Shown here: piece by piece, positions 1-8,326 of the stretch
How the letters are laid out: each line of letters begins with the position of its first letter
Numbering within the stretch: the first letter of the stretch is position 1
Assembly: GCA_016795385.1 (NCBI GenBank)
Contig: JAEUHI010000005.1
Span: 23,644 to 87,643 of the forward strand
DNA from: Verrucomicrobiales bacterium
Lineage (GTDB): Bacteria; Verrucomicrobiota; Verrucomicrobiia; Verrucomicrobiales; DEV007
Reading direction: 5' to 3'
Length of the DNA: 64,000 nucleotides
Translations under genes and position numbers: made by a program
Notes under the pieces: generated by a model
What the model saw: only the letters and a program-made list of their open reading frames with translations
Told to the model about the DNA's origin: nothing
The model's database searches: none

Positions 1-1022
1 CCCCGCCCGCCGAATTCGCGAACGACCTCGGCGCCTTCCGCAGTCCCCTGCGTTTCGAAAACGGTGACGAAGTCCGCACCGCCGCCGACTGGACGAAGCG
101 CCGCGGGGAGATCCTCCGCACCTGGCACGGCCTGATGGGCGAATGGCCGCCCCTGATCACCGAGCCGGTTGTGGAAATCCTCGCTTCGGTGAAGCAGGAG
201 AACTTCACCCGCCACCAGGTGCGCTTCCTCTGGACTCCGACCCAGAAGACGACGGGCTACCTCTTCATCCCTGACAAAACCACCACCGGCAAACATCCTG
301 CCGTCCTCACCGTCTACTACGAACCCGAAACCGCCGCCGGCATGGGTAATGAACAACGCGATTTCGCCTATCAGCTCGCGAAACGCGGTTTCGTGACCCT
401 CTCCATCGGCACGAGCGAGACGAGCGCCTCGAAGGATTACGCCCTCTACTGGCCTTCGATCGACGACGCCACGGTGCAGCCGCTCTCGATGCTCGCCTAC
501 GCCGCGGCGAATGCCTGGCACGTCCTCGCGTCACGCCCCGAGGTCGATCCCGCGCGCATCGGAGTGACGGGACATTCCTACGGCGGCAAGTGGTCGATGT
601 TCGCCTCGTGCCTTTTCGAGAAATTCGCCTGCGCCGCCTGGAGCGATCCCGGCATCGTCTTCGACACGCGGCCGAGCGTGAACTACTGGGAGCCCTGGTA
701 TCTCGGCTACCATCCCAAGCCGTGGCGCGAGCGCGGCGTGCCGTCCGAGGCGAACCCGGCCCGTGGACTCTACCCGGAATTGCTGAAACAAGGCCGCGAC
801 CTGCACGAACTCCACGCCCTCATGGCTCCACGTCCCTTTCTCGTCTCCGGTGGCAGCGAGGATCCTCCGGCGCGCTGGCAGGCTCTCAATCACACCATCG
901 CGGTGAACCGTGTTCTCGGTTTCGAAAACCGCGTCGCGATGCACAATCGGCCCGACCACGCGCCGAACCCGGAATCAAATGAGATCCTCTATTCGTTCTT
1001 CGAACATTTCCTGAGGCCGTGA
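1..1022 (+). CDS. Alpha/beta hydrolase, acetyl-xylan-esterase/dienelactone-hydrolase-like (5' truncated by window)
   Basis: The reading frame is open from base 3, upstream of the first in-window ATG (135), so the gene begins before the window and its N-terminus is missing. The visible part is an alpha/beta hydrolase: a GHSYGGKW nucleophile elbow near base 575 supplies the serine, SGGSEDPPARW is a likely acid loop, and RPDHAPNP near the C-terminus supplies the histidine. Proteins of this shape in planctomycetes and verrucomicrobia are usually exported esterases acting on acetylated polysaccharides. That is family knowledge; substrate and export cannot be judged without the N-terminus. The gene converges on the OmpA-like gene, with a shared hairpin between them. 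Confidence 0.75.
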   Translation, partial: PPAEFANDLGAFRSPLRFENGDEVRTAADWTKRRGEILRTWHGLMGEWPPLITEPVVEILASVKQENFTRHQVRFLWTPTQKTTGYLFIPDKTTTGKHPAVLTVYYEPETAAGMGNEQRDFAYQLAKRGFVTLSIGTSETSASKDYALYWPSIDDATVQPLSMLAYAAANAWHVLASRPEVDPARIGVTGHSYGGKWSMFASCLFEKFACAAWSDPGIVFDTRPSVNYWEPWYLGYHPKPWRERGVPSEANPARGLYPELLKQGRDLHELHALMAPRPFLVSGGSEDPPARWQALNHTIAVNRVLGFENRVAMHNRPDHAPNPESNEILYSFFEHFLRP

Positions 1023-1037
1023 GGGCCAAACACACAA

Positions 1038-1064
1038 GAGGGTCGGGTCATCGACCCAACCCTC
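1038..1064. terminator. Hairpin terminator between convergent genes
   Basis: GAGGGT-C-GGGTC pairs with GACCC-A-ACCCTC around a 3-nt ATC loop, giving an 11-bp stem with one mismatch. TTT follows on the plus strand. It lies between two converging genes and could serve both. Confidence 0.6.
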
Positions 1065-1103
1065 TTTGACGAGCGCCACAGGGCGGATTCCCGGCGTCGC
1101 ACC

Positions 1104-2093
1104 TCACCATTCCACCAGTTCGACCCGGCGGTTCTTGGCGCGTCCTTCTTCGGTGCGATTGCTCGCGACGGGGGAGAGTGGTCCGACGCCGGCGGCGCGG
1201 AGACGATCGGGAGCGATGGCGTAGCGGACGATGAGTTCCTTTGTCACCGACTCGGCACGGGTGAGGGAGAGCTTCTGATTGTATTCGAGGTCGCCGACGT
1301 TGTCGGTGTGGCCGACGATGTGCAGTTTCAGGGCGGGAAAGTCGCGGAGGAGCTTGGCCATCTGCTCGAGGGTGGGCAGGGACTCGGGTTTCACCTCGGC
1401 CTTGTCGAAGTCGAAGAAGATCCCGTAGAGGGCGATGCTGCCGGTCGTCTCGATGCTGCTCGCCATCTTTTCCGCGCTGACGACGACCATGCGTTGGTCC
1501 AAGGGCGCGTCTTCGATGATGTCGACCTGGATGACGGGCTGCCCTTTTTCGGGCTTCAAGCCACCGCTCAAGCCCATGTCGTAGGCCGAGACGTAGATGG
1601 CCACGGTGACGTTGCCCTCGGGACGCGAAAGCCGGGCGGCGATGTAGCGGTTGTCGCTGTCGTTGTATTCGAAGATCTGCGAGTAGAGTCCGGTGTAGCG
1701 GGCCCCGAAGCGGAAGCCGAGCTCCTCTTTCTCTCCTTTGAAGAGGGTTTCAAATCCCTTCCCGGCCAGTTCCTTCTCGTAGTTGCGGAAGACTTCGAGA
1801 GCGGAGCGACCGGCGGGAGCGAGATAGGAAAGGCGTGTGAGACGGCCTTCGATCGTCTCTTCCTTCTCGATGGTGCGGCCTTCGTTTTCGGGCACGCTGG
1901 GATTCAGGGCCTTCCCGAGGGCGAGCTTGTATTCGGTGTAGGCCTGCTCGCTGTGCTCGAAGAGGACGCTGTCCTGATAGCGCTTGAGGAGGGGATGATC
2001 CTTGGCGCCTTCTTTATCCTGGCTCCGGGCCGGGATCGTGGAGGCGAAGGCGAGAGTGCCGAGAGCGGCGAGGATGACGAGGGATGCTTTCAT
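1104..2093 (-). CDS. OmpA-family outer-membrane/peptidoglycan-associated protein
   Basis: A 329-residue protein with a clear Sec signal peptide ending near PARSQ (about residue 25). Residues 35-200 resemble the DUF4892-type region found in some OmpA-like lipoproteins. The C-terminal 105 residues are an OmpA domain: FFDFDKAEV, IVGHTDNVGD, LSLTRAESV, and the closing AKNRRVELVEW with the usual peptidoglycan-contacting Asp and Arg. It probably anchors the outer membrane to the wall. The leader has no Shine-Dalgarno sequence and is A/C-rich. The 39-bp motif at 2156-2194, shared with the gene at 4836, lies 62 bp upstream, which suggests control by the neighbouring ECF sigma factor (inference). Confidence 0.85.
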   Translation of the reverse strand: MKASLVILAALGTLAFASTIPARSQDKEGAKDHPLLKRYQDSVLFEHSEQAYTEYKLALGKALNPSVPENEGRTIEKEETIEGRLTRLSYLAPAGRSALEVFRNYEKELAGKGFETLFKGEKEELGFRFGARYTGLYSQIFEYNDSDNRYIAARLSRPEGNVTVAIYVSAYDMGLSGGLKPEKGQPVIQVDIIEDAPLDQRMVVVSAEKMASSIETTGSIALYGIFFDFDKAEVKPESLPTLEQMAKLLRDFPALKLHIVGHTDNVGDLEYNQKLSLTRAESVTKELIVRYAIAPDRLRAAGVGPLSPVASNRTEEGRAKNRRVELVEW

Positions 2094-2155
2094 GACGGAT
2101 GGGTGAGTGTGGGTTTGAGTTTGGTTTGGAGAAAGGCGGCCTTCGCGGACCGTCC

Positions 2156-2194
2156 CTTCATCCCCTTCACTGGCGAACGGATTCGCGACGTGAC
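2156..2194 (-). promoter_or_regulatory. Conserved 39-bp promoter-like motif, copy A
   Basis: Read on the minus strand: GTCACGTCG, nine variable bases, TCGCCAGTGAA, GG, GGATGAAG. The copy at 4693-4731 matches 29 of 39 positions with identical spacing, and both lie 60-105 bp before a start codon. Two conserved blocks at fixed spacing suggest an ECF-type -35/-10 pair or an activator site. Confidence 0.55.
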
Positions 2195-2212
2195 GAACTT
2201 TCGGAAAAAACT

Positions 2213-3679
2213 TCAGGAACCGCTCCCCGACTCGATCACGAAGGGGCGGGCCTCATCGAAGGCGACGGCCTCCCAGCGGCCGTCGGCGGCGAGGACGAGG
2301 GCTCCGAAAAGCGGCGGTGCGTCCCTCCACGCCGACCACTGCCAGGCTTGGCCCGTGCTCCATTCCCAGGCCCCGCCGGGCCGCCAGCAATGTCCTCCGA
2401 GATGGATGCCCCGGGTCGATTCACGCGCGAAGGTCTCGGTGAGAAAGGCGTTCATCTCCGCATCCGTGACGACCGCAAGCCGCCCCCCGCCGGCCCGGGC
2501 GCGATCGTTCGCTTTCGCCCAGGGTAAAGGTTCGGCGACGAAGGTGTATTGACGTCCGCGGAAGGTGGCGGTGAGCGGTTTGGCTACGGGCGGTGCCGGT
2601 GCCACCGTCGGTGCCTGCGAAGAAGCTGGCGCCGGCTTTTCGCGCGTCACCCAATAGCCCGCTCCGAGGCTTCCTGACAAAACCACCACGAGCGCCGCGA
2701 TCGCCGGTATCTTGCCCCTGCGACGAGGTGGCGCGATGGACGCCGCGGGCTGCGCGAGCGCGAGGAGGTCGGCTTTCAGCGAGGCGGCATCGGGGTAGCG
2801 GCGGCCGGGCGACTCCTGCATCGCTCTCAAAACGATCGCATCAAAACGCGGATCGGTGCCCGCCTTCCGCGAAGGCGGATCGAAGACGCCCCGTGGCACC
2901 GAGCCGGTCAGCATTTCATAAAGGAGCACCCCGAGGCTGTAGAGATCGGCGCGGTGATCGACGGCTCCGTGGCCGCTCATCTGTTCGGGCGCGGCGTATT
3001 CGGGAGTGCCCATCGCGGCTCCGGTGCGGGTGAACATGGCTCCCTCGACGATCGAAGGATGTGCCTCCCTCGCGACCTTGGCGAGACCGAAGTCGGCGAC
3101 TTTCACCCGGCCCTTGCCATCGAGGAGGATGTTCGAAGGTTTGATGTCGCGATGGACGATGCCTTCCTCGTGCGCATAAGCGAGGGCGTCGCAGATCTGT
3201 CCCGCGAGGTCGAGGATCTCGGCGGCGGCGGGACGGCCCTCGCGCAGCCGGTCGGCGAGGGTGGTGCCGGCGACGTGCTCCATCGCGAAATAGAGCGAAC
3301 CATCGGCGGTCGATCCAAAATCATGCACCGCGACGATCCTCGGATGCTGGAGACGGGCGAGGGCGCGGGCCTCGCGATGGAAACGCTGCACGAAGGCTTC
3401 ATCGGCCCCGTACTCGCCGGGCAGCAGCTTCAGCGCGACCTGGCGATCGAGGGAACGGTGCCGGGCGAGGTAGACGGCACCCATCCCGCCACGGGCGAGC
3501 AGGCCGAGGATCTCGTATTGCGGAAAGAGCGGCGCGAGCGATTCGGGCGCGGGAGCACGCCACGCCGGAGCCGGATTTTCCCCGGGGGCGGAGGAAAGAC
3601 TCAGCCCGATCAAGCCATCGAGGTCCAGACCTCCCAGCCAATCGGGCTTGTCCGTGACGCGGTCGGGCGGTGGAGACAT
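2213..3679 (-). CDS. Transmembrane Ser/Thr protein kinase with extracytoplasmic C-type-lectin domain
   Basis: The ATG at 3679 gives 488 residues; the frame is open further upstream but would run into the divergent sigma gene. Residues 55-310 form a Hanks-type kinase: glycine loop LARGGMGAVY, Lys84, HRDIKPSN (177-184), DFG (196-198), PEY/APE near 227. A proline/basic linker leads to one transmembrane helix (about 325-343). Residues 372-485 form a C-type-lectin-like domain (FRGRQYTF, ALVLAADGRWEAV). The likely topology is cytoplasmic kinase with periplasmic lectin sensor, so glycan binding could be coupled to phosphorylation. The gene diverges from an ECF sigma gene 121 bp away, a pairing known for kinase-controlled ECF groups. 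The ligand is unknown. Confidence 0.85.
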   Translation of the reverse strand: MSPPPDRVTDKPDWLGGLDLDGLIGLSLSSAPGENPAPAWRAPAPESLAPLFPQYEILGLLARGGMGAVYLARHRSLDRQVALKLLPGEYGADEAFVQRFHREARALARLQHPRIVAVHDFGSTADGSLYFAMEHVAGTTLADRLREGRPAAAEILDLAGQICDALAYAHEEGIVHRDIKPSNILLDGKGRVKVADFGLAKVAREAHPSIVEGAMFTRTGAAMGTPEYAAPEQMSGHGAVDHRADLYSLGVLLYEMLTGSVPRGVFDPPSRKAGTDPRFDAIVLRAMQESPGRRYPDAASLKADLLALAQPAASIAPPRRRGKIPAIAALVVVLSGSLGAGYWVTREKPAPASSQAPTVAPAPPVAKPLTATFRGRQYTFVAEPLPWAKANDRARAGGGRLAVVTDAEMNAFLTETFARESTRGIHLGGHCWRPGGAWEWSTGQAWQWSAWRDAPPLFGALVLAADGRWEAVAFDEARPFVIESGSGS

Positions 3680-3800
3680 GGGCGGTCGGGCGGTCCCTCG
3701 GAAAGCCGCGGATAATAACGCCGCCCCGGCCCTTTCCCGCAAGGGGGGATTGCAGATCGCCCGGGTTGCAAATGCCGCTGCCGGTGGGATTCTATCGCCG

Positions 3801-4541
3801 ATGGATTCCGACTCCCACGCCGCCTTTCCGCCGACCCGCTGGAGCATCGTGCTGGCGGCGCGCGAAGGGGGCGATGCCCGCGCGGGAGAGCAGGCGCTCG
3901 GTGAACTCTGCCGCCTCTATTGGCAGCCGGTCTACAGCTTTGCCCGCCGTCGTGGCGCCTCACCCGCCGATGCCGAGGACCTCGTCCAAGGATTTTTCAT
4001 CCGTCTCCTCGAGGAGGGTCTCTTCGCCAAGGCCGACGCCTCGGCCGGTCGTCTCCGCAGCTTCCTCCTCGGTGCTTTCCAACGTTTCCAACGCGAGGAA
4101 TGGCGCAAGACGATGGCGGCGAAACGCGGCGGCGGTGTCGCGACCTTTTCCTTCGATGCCGAGGATGCCGAGGAAACCTTCCAGACGGAAGATCCTTCCG
4201 CCGAATCGCCGGAGCGGATCTTCGAACGGCAATGCGCCCGCGCCCTGCTCGAGGCGGCGATGAAGCGTCTCGCCGCGGAACAGACCGCGATCGGCAAAGA
4301 CCGTGCCTTCGCCTTGCTGCGTCCCCTCCTCAGCCCGTCGGAAGATGGCGGGGAAAGCGGCACGCACGAGGAGATCGCCGCCGCGCTAGGTCTCACCGTC
4401 GAGGCGTCGCGTGCCGCGGTCTACCGCCTGCGCAAACGCTACCGCGAGATCCTCCGCGAAACCGTGGCCGACACCCTCGTCCAGCCCACGCCCGAAGCGG
4501 TTGACGAAGAGCTGATCGCTCTGCGCGCCGCGCTTTCCTGA
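3801..4541 (+). CDS. ECF RNA polymerase sigma factor (planctomycete/verrucomicrobial type)
   Basis: The ATG at 3801 gives 246 residues opening with FPPTRWSIVLAAR, the characteristic N-terminus of this ECF family. Region 2 follows (LYWQPVYSFARRRGASPADAEDLVQ split across residues 40-63). A linker of about 110 residues, acidic around residues 115-135, precedes a region-4 helix-turn-helix (THEEIAAALGL ... AVYRLRKRYREI). No anti-sigma gene is adjacent. The divergent neighbour is a lectin-bearing Ser/Thr kinase, so control by phosphorylation is plausible. Flanking genes on both sides carry a shared promoter-like motif (2156-2194, 4693-4731) and are candidate targets. An earlier in-frame start at 3648 exists but overlaps the kinase gene. 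Confidence 0.85.
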   Translation: MDSDSHAAFPPTRWSIVLAAREGGDARAGEQALGELCRLYWQPVYSFARRRGASPADAEDLVQGFFIRLLEEGLFAKADASAGRLRSFLLGAFQRFQREEWRKTMAAKRGGGVATFSFDAEDAEETFQTEDPSAESPERIFERQCARALLEAAMKRLAAEQTAIGKDRAFALLRPLLSPSEDGGESGTHEEIAAALGLTVEASRAAVYRLRKRYREILRETVADTLVQPTPEAVDEELIALRAALS

Positions 4542-4595
4542 GCCATTTCGCTCCCACCCCGGCCTGCGCCCGCCCTCTCCCGGCGGCTCCGGGGC

Positions 4596-4633
4596 GTTAC
4601 AATTCTGGTCCCGGCCGGGACAAGAATTGTAAC
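4596..4633. repeat. 38-bp near-perfect palindrome
   Basis: GTTACAATTCT-G-GTCCCGG is followed directly by CCGGGAC-A-AGAATTGTAAC: 18 of 19 pairs match with no spacer. It lies in the 294-bp gap between the sigma gene and the small secreted gene, 60 bp before the promoter-like motif. Half is AT-rich, unlike ordinary local terminators, and no T-tract follows. It could be an operator for a dimeric regulator or the terminator of the sigma gene. Confidence 0.6.
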
Positions 4634-4692
4634 GGGGCGGGCGATTTTCCACAGGGAGCGGCAGGTGCCGGGAAAAAAAATTCGTTTTCCGC

Positions 4693-4731
4693 GTCACGTC
4701 GTCCCGCGCTTTGCCAGTGAACGGAATGAAG
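4693..4731 (+). promoter_or_regulatory. Conserved 39-bp promoter-like motif, copy B
   Basis: GTCACGTCG, nine variable bases, TTGCCAGTGAA, CG, GAATGAAG. It matches copy A at 2156-2194 in sequence and spacing. It is 104 bp upstream of the ATG at 4836, followed by a G-poor leader (CCCTAACAACAAACCCAACC). Confidence 0.55.
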
Positions 4732-4835
4732 AGCCAGGGCGGGGACACCCCAAACCCTAACAACAAACCCAACCGTCTCCGTCCGGCGCTTCCCAAAACA
4801 ACAGCGAAACCCAATCCGCAAACACTGCCAATCCC

Positions 4836-5207
4836 ATGAAAACGAACTCCTACCCCACCCTCCTCCTCACCACCCTCGCCACGGTCCTCACTGCCGCGAT
4901 GCCGATGGCCTCCCACGCCGATCCCGTCTTTTGGGGCTACCGCCCCGTCGTCTACGTGCCGGTGGCGGCTCCGGTCTGCGAGCCCGCACCGACGCCGGCC
5001 GCGCCGGTCACGATCCCGGCTCCGGGCGCCTACCTGCCGCACCTGGCCCAGGCCTACCGCATGGGCTACTGCGCGGGCCGCAACGACCGCGCCTGCGGCT
5101 TCAACCGTGATTACCGCCGCGCCTTCGAGGTCTCGGGCTCGGGCTGGGAGAGCTACTTCCAGGAAGGGTATGCCGATGGCTACGAGTGCCGTCCGATGAA
5201 CCACTGA
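4836..5207 (+). CDS. Small secreted protein of unknown function
   Basis: A 123-residue protein with a good Sec signal peptide (hydrophobic run LLLTTLATVLTAA, cleavage near SHADP). The mature part starts with a Trp/Tyr/Pro-rich stretch (VFWGYRPVVYVPV). A Pro/Ala linker leads to a compact C-terminal segment with three cysteines (YCAGRN, RACGFN, YECRP) and several Tyr/Gly. I recognise no family. It is probably periplasmic or surface-exposed. The shared 39-bp motif upstream links it to the kinase/sigma island. Confidence 0.7.
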   Translation: MKTNSYPTLLLTTLATVLTAAMPMASHADPVFWGYRPVVYVPVAAPVCEPAPTPAAPVTIPAPGAYLPHLAQAYRMGYCAGRNDRACGFNRDYRRAFEVSGSGWESYFQEGYADGYECRPMNH

Positions 5208-5245
5208 TCCGGAAACCCAGGAACCTCCCCACCGCACATCCTGAC

Positions 5246-6502
5246 ATGAACACCAAAACATTCCCCTTGCTCCTTCTCCTCGCGGGTCTGCCGCTTTTCG
5301 CGAAAGCCGCTCCCGTCGTCATCGACACCGTGCCGGTCCGCGACGCGGGCAATACCACCGATACATCCGGCTATGGAAAGGTGCTTTACGAATACCGCAT
5401 CGGCCGCTTTGAGATCACGATCGGGCAATACATCGAATTCCTCAACGCGGTCGCCGCGACGGATACCCACGGCCTCTACCACCTCGGGATGGAGTCGGAG
5501 GCGGCCGTCGCCGGCGTGAGCCGCAGCGGCACTGCCGGCAGTTATGTGTATGCGGCGATCGGCAATCCCGACCGGCCCATCGCCCTCGTGAGCTGGTTCG
5601 ACGCGGCCCGTTTTGCCAACTGGATGTCCAATGGACAACCGGTCGGCCTGCAAAGCCCGACGACCACGGAAGACGGGGCCTATACCTTGCTGCCGCCCTT
5701 CAACCATGTCGGTTTTGTGAAGAATGCGATCAATCCGAACACGGGACGTCCTCCGCTCTGGTGGATCCCCTCGGAGGATGAATGGTACAAAGCGGCCTAC
5801 TACAATCCGACGCGAAACGGCGGAGCGGGAGGCTATCACTTCTATCCCATCCAGAGCCCTCTCGACAACGTGCCCTACAGCGCCGGAGCCGGAGGCGCGA
5901 CTTCGCCCGATGCCTCGCTCGCGGGGAACTTCCGCCGCGACGACGGGATTGCGAACGGCTACAACGACGGTTACGCGATCACCGGCAGCCCGGTTTATCC
6001 GACCTCCAACGCCCTCGCGAAGGTGGGCAGCTATGGGCTCGCCTCCACCTACTACGGCACCTTCGACCAGGGCGGAAATGTGCTCGAGATCACGGACGGA
6101 ATCGTCAACAGCGGAGGCACGCTCTATCGTGCGGCCCGCGGAGGGAGCTGGTTCGACGATGAAAGCATCATGCGCTCGACCTTCCGTCTCAACCTCAATC
6201 CCGATACGGAAGCGGTCGGAATTGGCTTCCGCCTCGCGACGGTCGAGCGCACGACCCAGCGCATTCGGTTTGCAACTCCACGCCGCAGCCAATTGGGTGT
6301 GGGAAGCCGTTTCACGCTCGGCGTTTCTTCGACTTCGGGACTGCCCGTGACGGTGACGAGCTCGGATCGCCGCGTTCTTTCCGTCCGAGGTCTCTCGGCA
6401 AAAGTGAAGCGTGCCGGGCGCGTCATCCTCACCGCGAGCCAAGCGGGCGATGAGTTTTCGCTCCCGGCAACAAACGTCAGCAAACGGGTGCGAATTCGTT
6501 GA
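5246..6502 (+). CDS. Secreted formylglycine-generating-enzyme-like (SUMF1) domain protein
   Basis: The ATG at 5246 gives 418 residues starting with a signal peptide (LLLLLAGLPLFAKAAP). Residues 20-325 form a SUMF1/FGE-type domain of the C-type-lectin fold: YRIGRFEITIGQYIEFLNAV, PIALVSWFDAARFANWM, IPSEDEWYKAAYYNP, GNVLEITDG, and the closing ARGGSWF and GFRLA motifs. The two catalytic cysteines of true formylglycine-generating enzymes are not visible, so a binding or structural role is more likely than sulfatase maturation. The last 80 residues resemble bacterial Ig-like/MBG-type repeats (FTLGVSSTSGLPVTVTSSD). It sits just upstream of a secreted pectate lyase. Confidence 0.8.
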   Translation: MNTKTFPLLLLLAGLPLFAKAAPVVIDTVPVRDAGNTTDTSGYGKVLYEYRIGRFEITIGQYIEFLNAVAATDTHGLYHLGMESEAAVAGVSRSGTAGSYVYAAIGNPDRPIALVSWFDAARFANWMSNGQPVGLQSPTTTEDGAYTLLPPFNHVGFVKNAINPNTGRPPLWWIPSEDEWYKAAYYNPTRNGGAGGYHFYPIQSPLDNVPYSAGAGGATSPDASLAGNFRRDDGIANGYNDGYAITGSPVYPTSNALAKVGSYGLASTYYGTFDQGGNVLEITDGIVNSGGTLYRAARGGSWFDDESIMRSTFRLNLNPDTEAVGIGFRLATVERTTQRIRFATPRRSQLGVGSRFTLGVSSTSGLPVTVTSSDRRVLSVRGLSAKVKRAGRVILTASQAGDEFSLPATNVSKRVRIR

Positions 6503-6538
6503 GATTACCCGTCGATTCCCACACCACCCGGCACCTGC

Positions 6539-8290
6539 ATGAAAACTCCCTTCCGCGCCGCGATTTGGGTTTGCCTGATTCTCGGGATGATCCCTCTGAC
6601 CTGCCGAGCCCAGATCCCCTCGTTTCCCGGCGCGGAGGGATTCGGAGCGGGGGCCACGGGTGGGCGGGGCGGAAGGGTCATCGTCGTGACGACCACCGCG
6701 GCCACCGGGCCGGGTTCCCTCCAATGGGCTCTCGACCAGACCGGGCCACGGTATGTCGTCTTCGCGGTGAGCGGAGTCATCGATGCCCAAATCCACCTCA
6801 ACCACGGCGACGTCACCATTGCCGGCGAGACTTCGCCGGGCGGCATCACGATCCGCGGTTTCGTCACGGACGAGACGCCCTTCCAGGATCAGGCGGTGCA
6901 GGCCCCGACGCAATTCGCCGAAAACTGGATCCTCCGCCACGTCCGCATCCGCCCGGGATCGGGAGGTCCGAGCGATGACGGCTTGCGCCTGCGTTATACC
7001 CGCAACGCGATCATCGATCATGTCTCGGTCGGGAATGCCGTGGACGAGGCGGTGGAGATCTCTTACTCGAACGGGATCACGATCCAGAACAGCCTCCTCG
7101 CCGAGACGGTCGGCGGCCACTCTTTTTACGGCGGGATGTTGATGAATTATTCCAACCCCGCCCACGGTTTCGCCCTCGACCGGCTCTCGATCCATCACAA
7201 CCTCTTCGTGCGGATCGAAGGCCGTCTCCCCGAAGCCTCCCGCGAGTCGGCCGCGGCGGCGGGCAGCACGATGGACCTCGAGCTTTCGAACAATCTCTAC
7301 TGGGATCCCCGATTTTTCATCGCGCTGGGGGCCGACACCAACGTCGTCACCAACGGACTCGGCCAACCCTATCCGATCCACTACCGGCTCAACGCGGTGG
7401 GCAATGTCTTCCGCACCGGGCCCGCTTTTCCCTACGGGATGTGGGACGACCAGATCCTGCGCGCTCCCTCCGCGGGCGGGAATGAGTTGTTTGTTAGTGG
7501 CAACACGATGTCGCTTTATCCGGGACGCAGCGATTACGAGCTCTTCCATTGCTGCAACGATTACGCGGGCGAGACAGCGCCCGACGCCACCTCGCGCTCG
7601 GCGACGGCGCGTACGACGAGAAATGCCTTTCCTGCGATCACCTACACCGATGCCGCCGCGCTGCGCGAAACCCTGCTCGCCCGTGCCGGGGCCTTCCCCC
7701 GCGATCCGATGGACCAACGTCTCGTCCTGCCCGTGGCGGAGGATCGCATCGATCCCGCGGCCACGAACACGAATCCCGCCGGTGACTCCCTCCTCCGCGC
7801 CTATTCGGGCGACATACCCGCCGCGCCGGCCGATTCCGACCTCGATGGCATGCCGGATGCCTGGGAAACGGCCCGAGGTCTCGATCCCCGGACGCCCGAT
7901 CACGCCGGACGCGATCTTTCGACCTCGGGCTACGACAATCTCGAGGTCTACCTGCACGAACGTTCCGCCGAACGTGTCGGCACTCCTCCGCCTGGCGGGG
8001 GCACGGTCGCGGCCCCGAGGGTCGTCGCTTACCGACCCGCCCGCGTCGTCCTCCGCGGCCTGCCATCGAGGTTCACTCTGAGCGGAACCACCGTCGCCGC
8101 GGCGGGCATTTCCCGCATCGAGGCGAAGGTGGGCGATCGCCCCGCCCGGACCATCTCAGCGACGGCCGATTGGCGGCTGCGGGTGAAGGCTTTTGTGCCT
8201 GGCAGGACCCGTGTCGAAATCCGGGCGATCGACCGCGATGGCCGCGTCTCCGCACCTTTCGTGCATACCGTCGTCAAACGGCCAAGCTGA
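6539..8290 (+). CDS. Secreted pectate lyase (polysaccharide lyase family 1-like)
   Basis: A 583-residue protein with signal peptide (cleavage near CRAQ). FPGAEGFGAGATGGRGG opens a right-handed beta-helix, typical of PL1 lyases from Bacteroidota and Verrucomicrobiota. LSIHHNLFVRIEGRLPE fits the conserved HHN...R.P segment that carries the catalytic Arg. After about residue 430 comes an Asp-rich calcium-binding segment (SDLDGMPDAWETARGLDP, thrombospondin-3/dockerin-like), then a 90-residue Ig-like domain. It should cleave pectate by beta-elimination outside the cytoplasmic membrane. The substrate is inferred from the family. It is separated by 36 bp from the SUMF-like gene and may be co-transcribed. 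Confidence 0.8.
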   Translation: MKTPFRAAIWVCLILGMIPLTCRAQIPSFPGAEGFGAGATGGRGGRVIVVTTTAATGPGSLQWALDQTGPRYVVFAVSGVIDAQIHLNHGDVTIAGETSPGGITIRGFVTDETPFQDQAVQAPTQFAENWILRHVRIRPGSGGPSDDGLRLRYTRNAIIDHVSVGNAVDEAVEISYSNGITIQNSLLAETVGGHSFYGGMLMNYSNPAHGFALDRLSIHHNLFVRIEGRLPEASRESAAAAGSTMDLELSNNLYWDPRFFIALGADTNVVTNGLGQPYPIHYRLNAVGNVFRTGPAFPYGMWDDQILRAPSAGGNELFVSGNTMSLYPGRSDYELFHCCNDYAGETAPDATSRSATARTTRNAFPAITYTDAAALRETLLARAGAFPRDPMDQRLVLPVAEDRIDPAATNTNPAGDSLLRAYSGDIPAAPADSDLDGMPDAWETARGLDPRTPDHAGRDLSTSGYDNLEVYLHERSAERVGTPPPGGGTVAAPRVVAYRPARVVLRGLPSRFTLSGTTVAAAGISRIEAKVGDRPARTISATADWRLRVKAFVPGRTRVEIRAIDRDGRVSAPFVHTVVKRPS

Positions 8291-8326
8291 GCGGGCGATG
8301 ATTTCCGCCGCAGGAAGCCGCAGGGC

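Noticed and set aside
5246..6502. A true sulfatase-activating formylglycine-generating enzyme
   Set aside because: The catalytic cysteines are not visible and no sulfatase gene lies nearby, so only the fold is claimed.
5180..7957. 925-residue open frame on the minus strand
   Set aside because: It is antisense to two well-supported secreted proteins and has the Arg/Gly/Val-rich composition of a GC-rich shadow frame with no recognisable domain.
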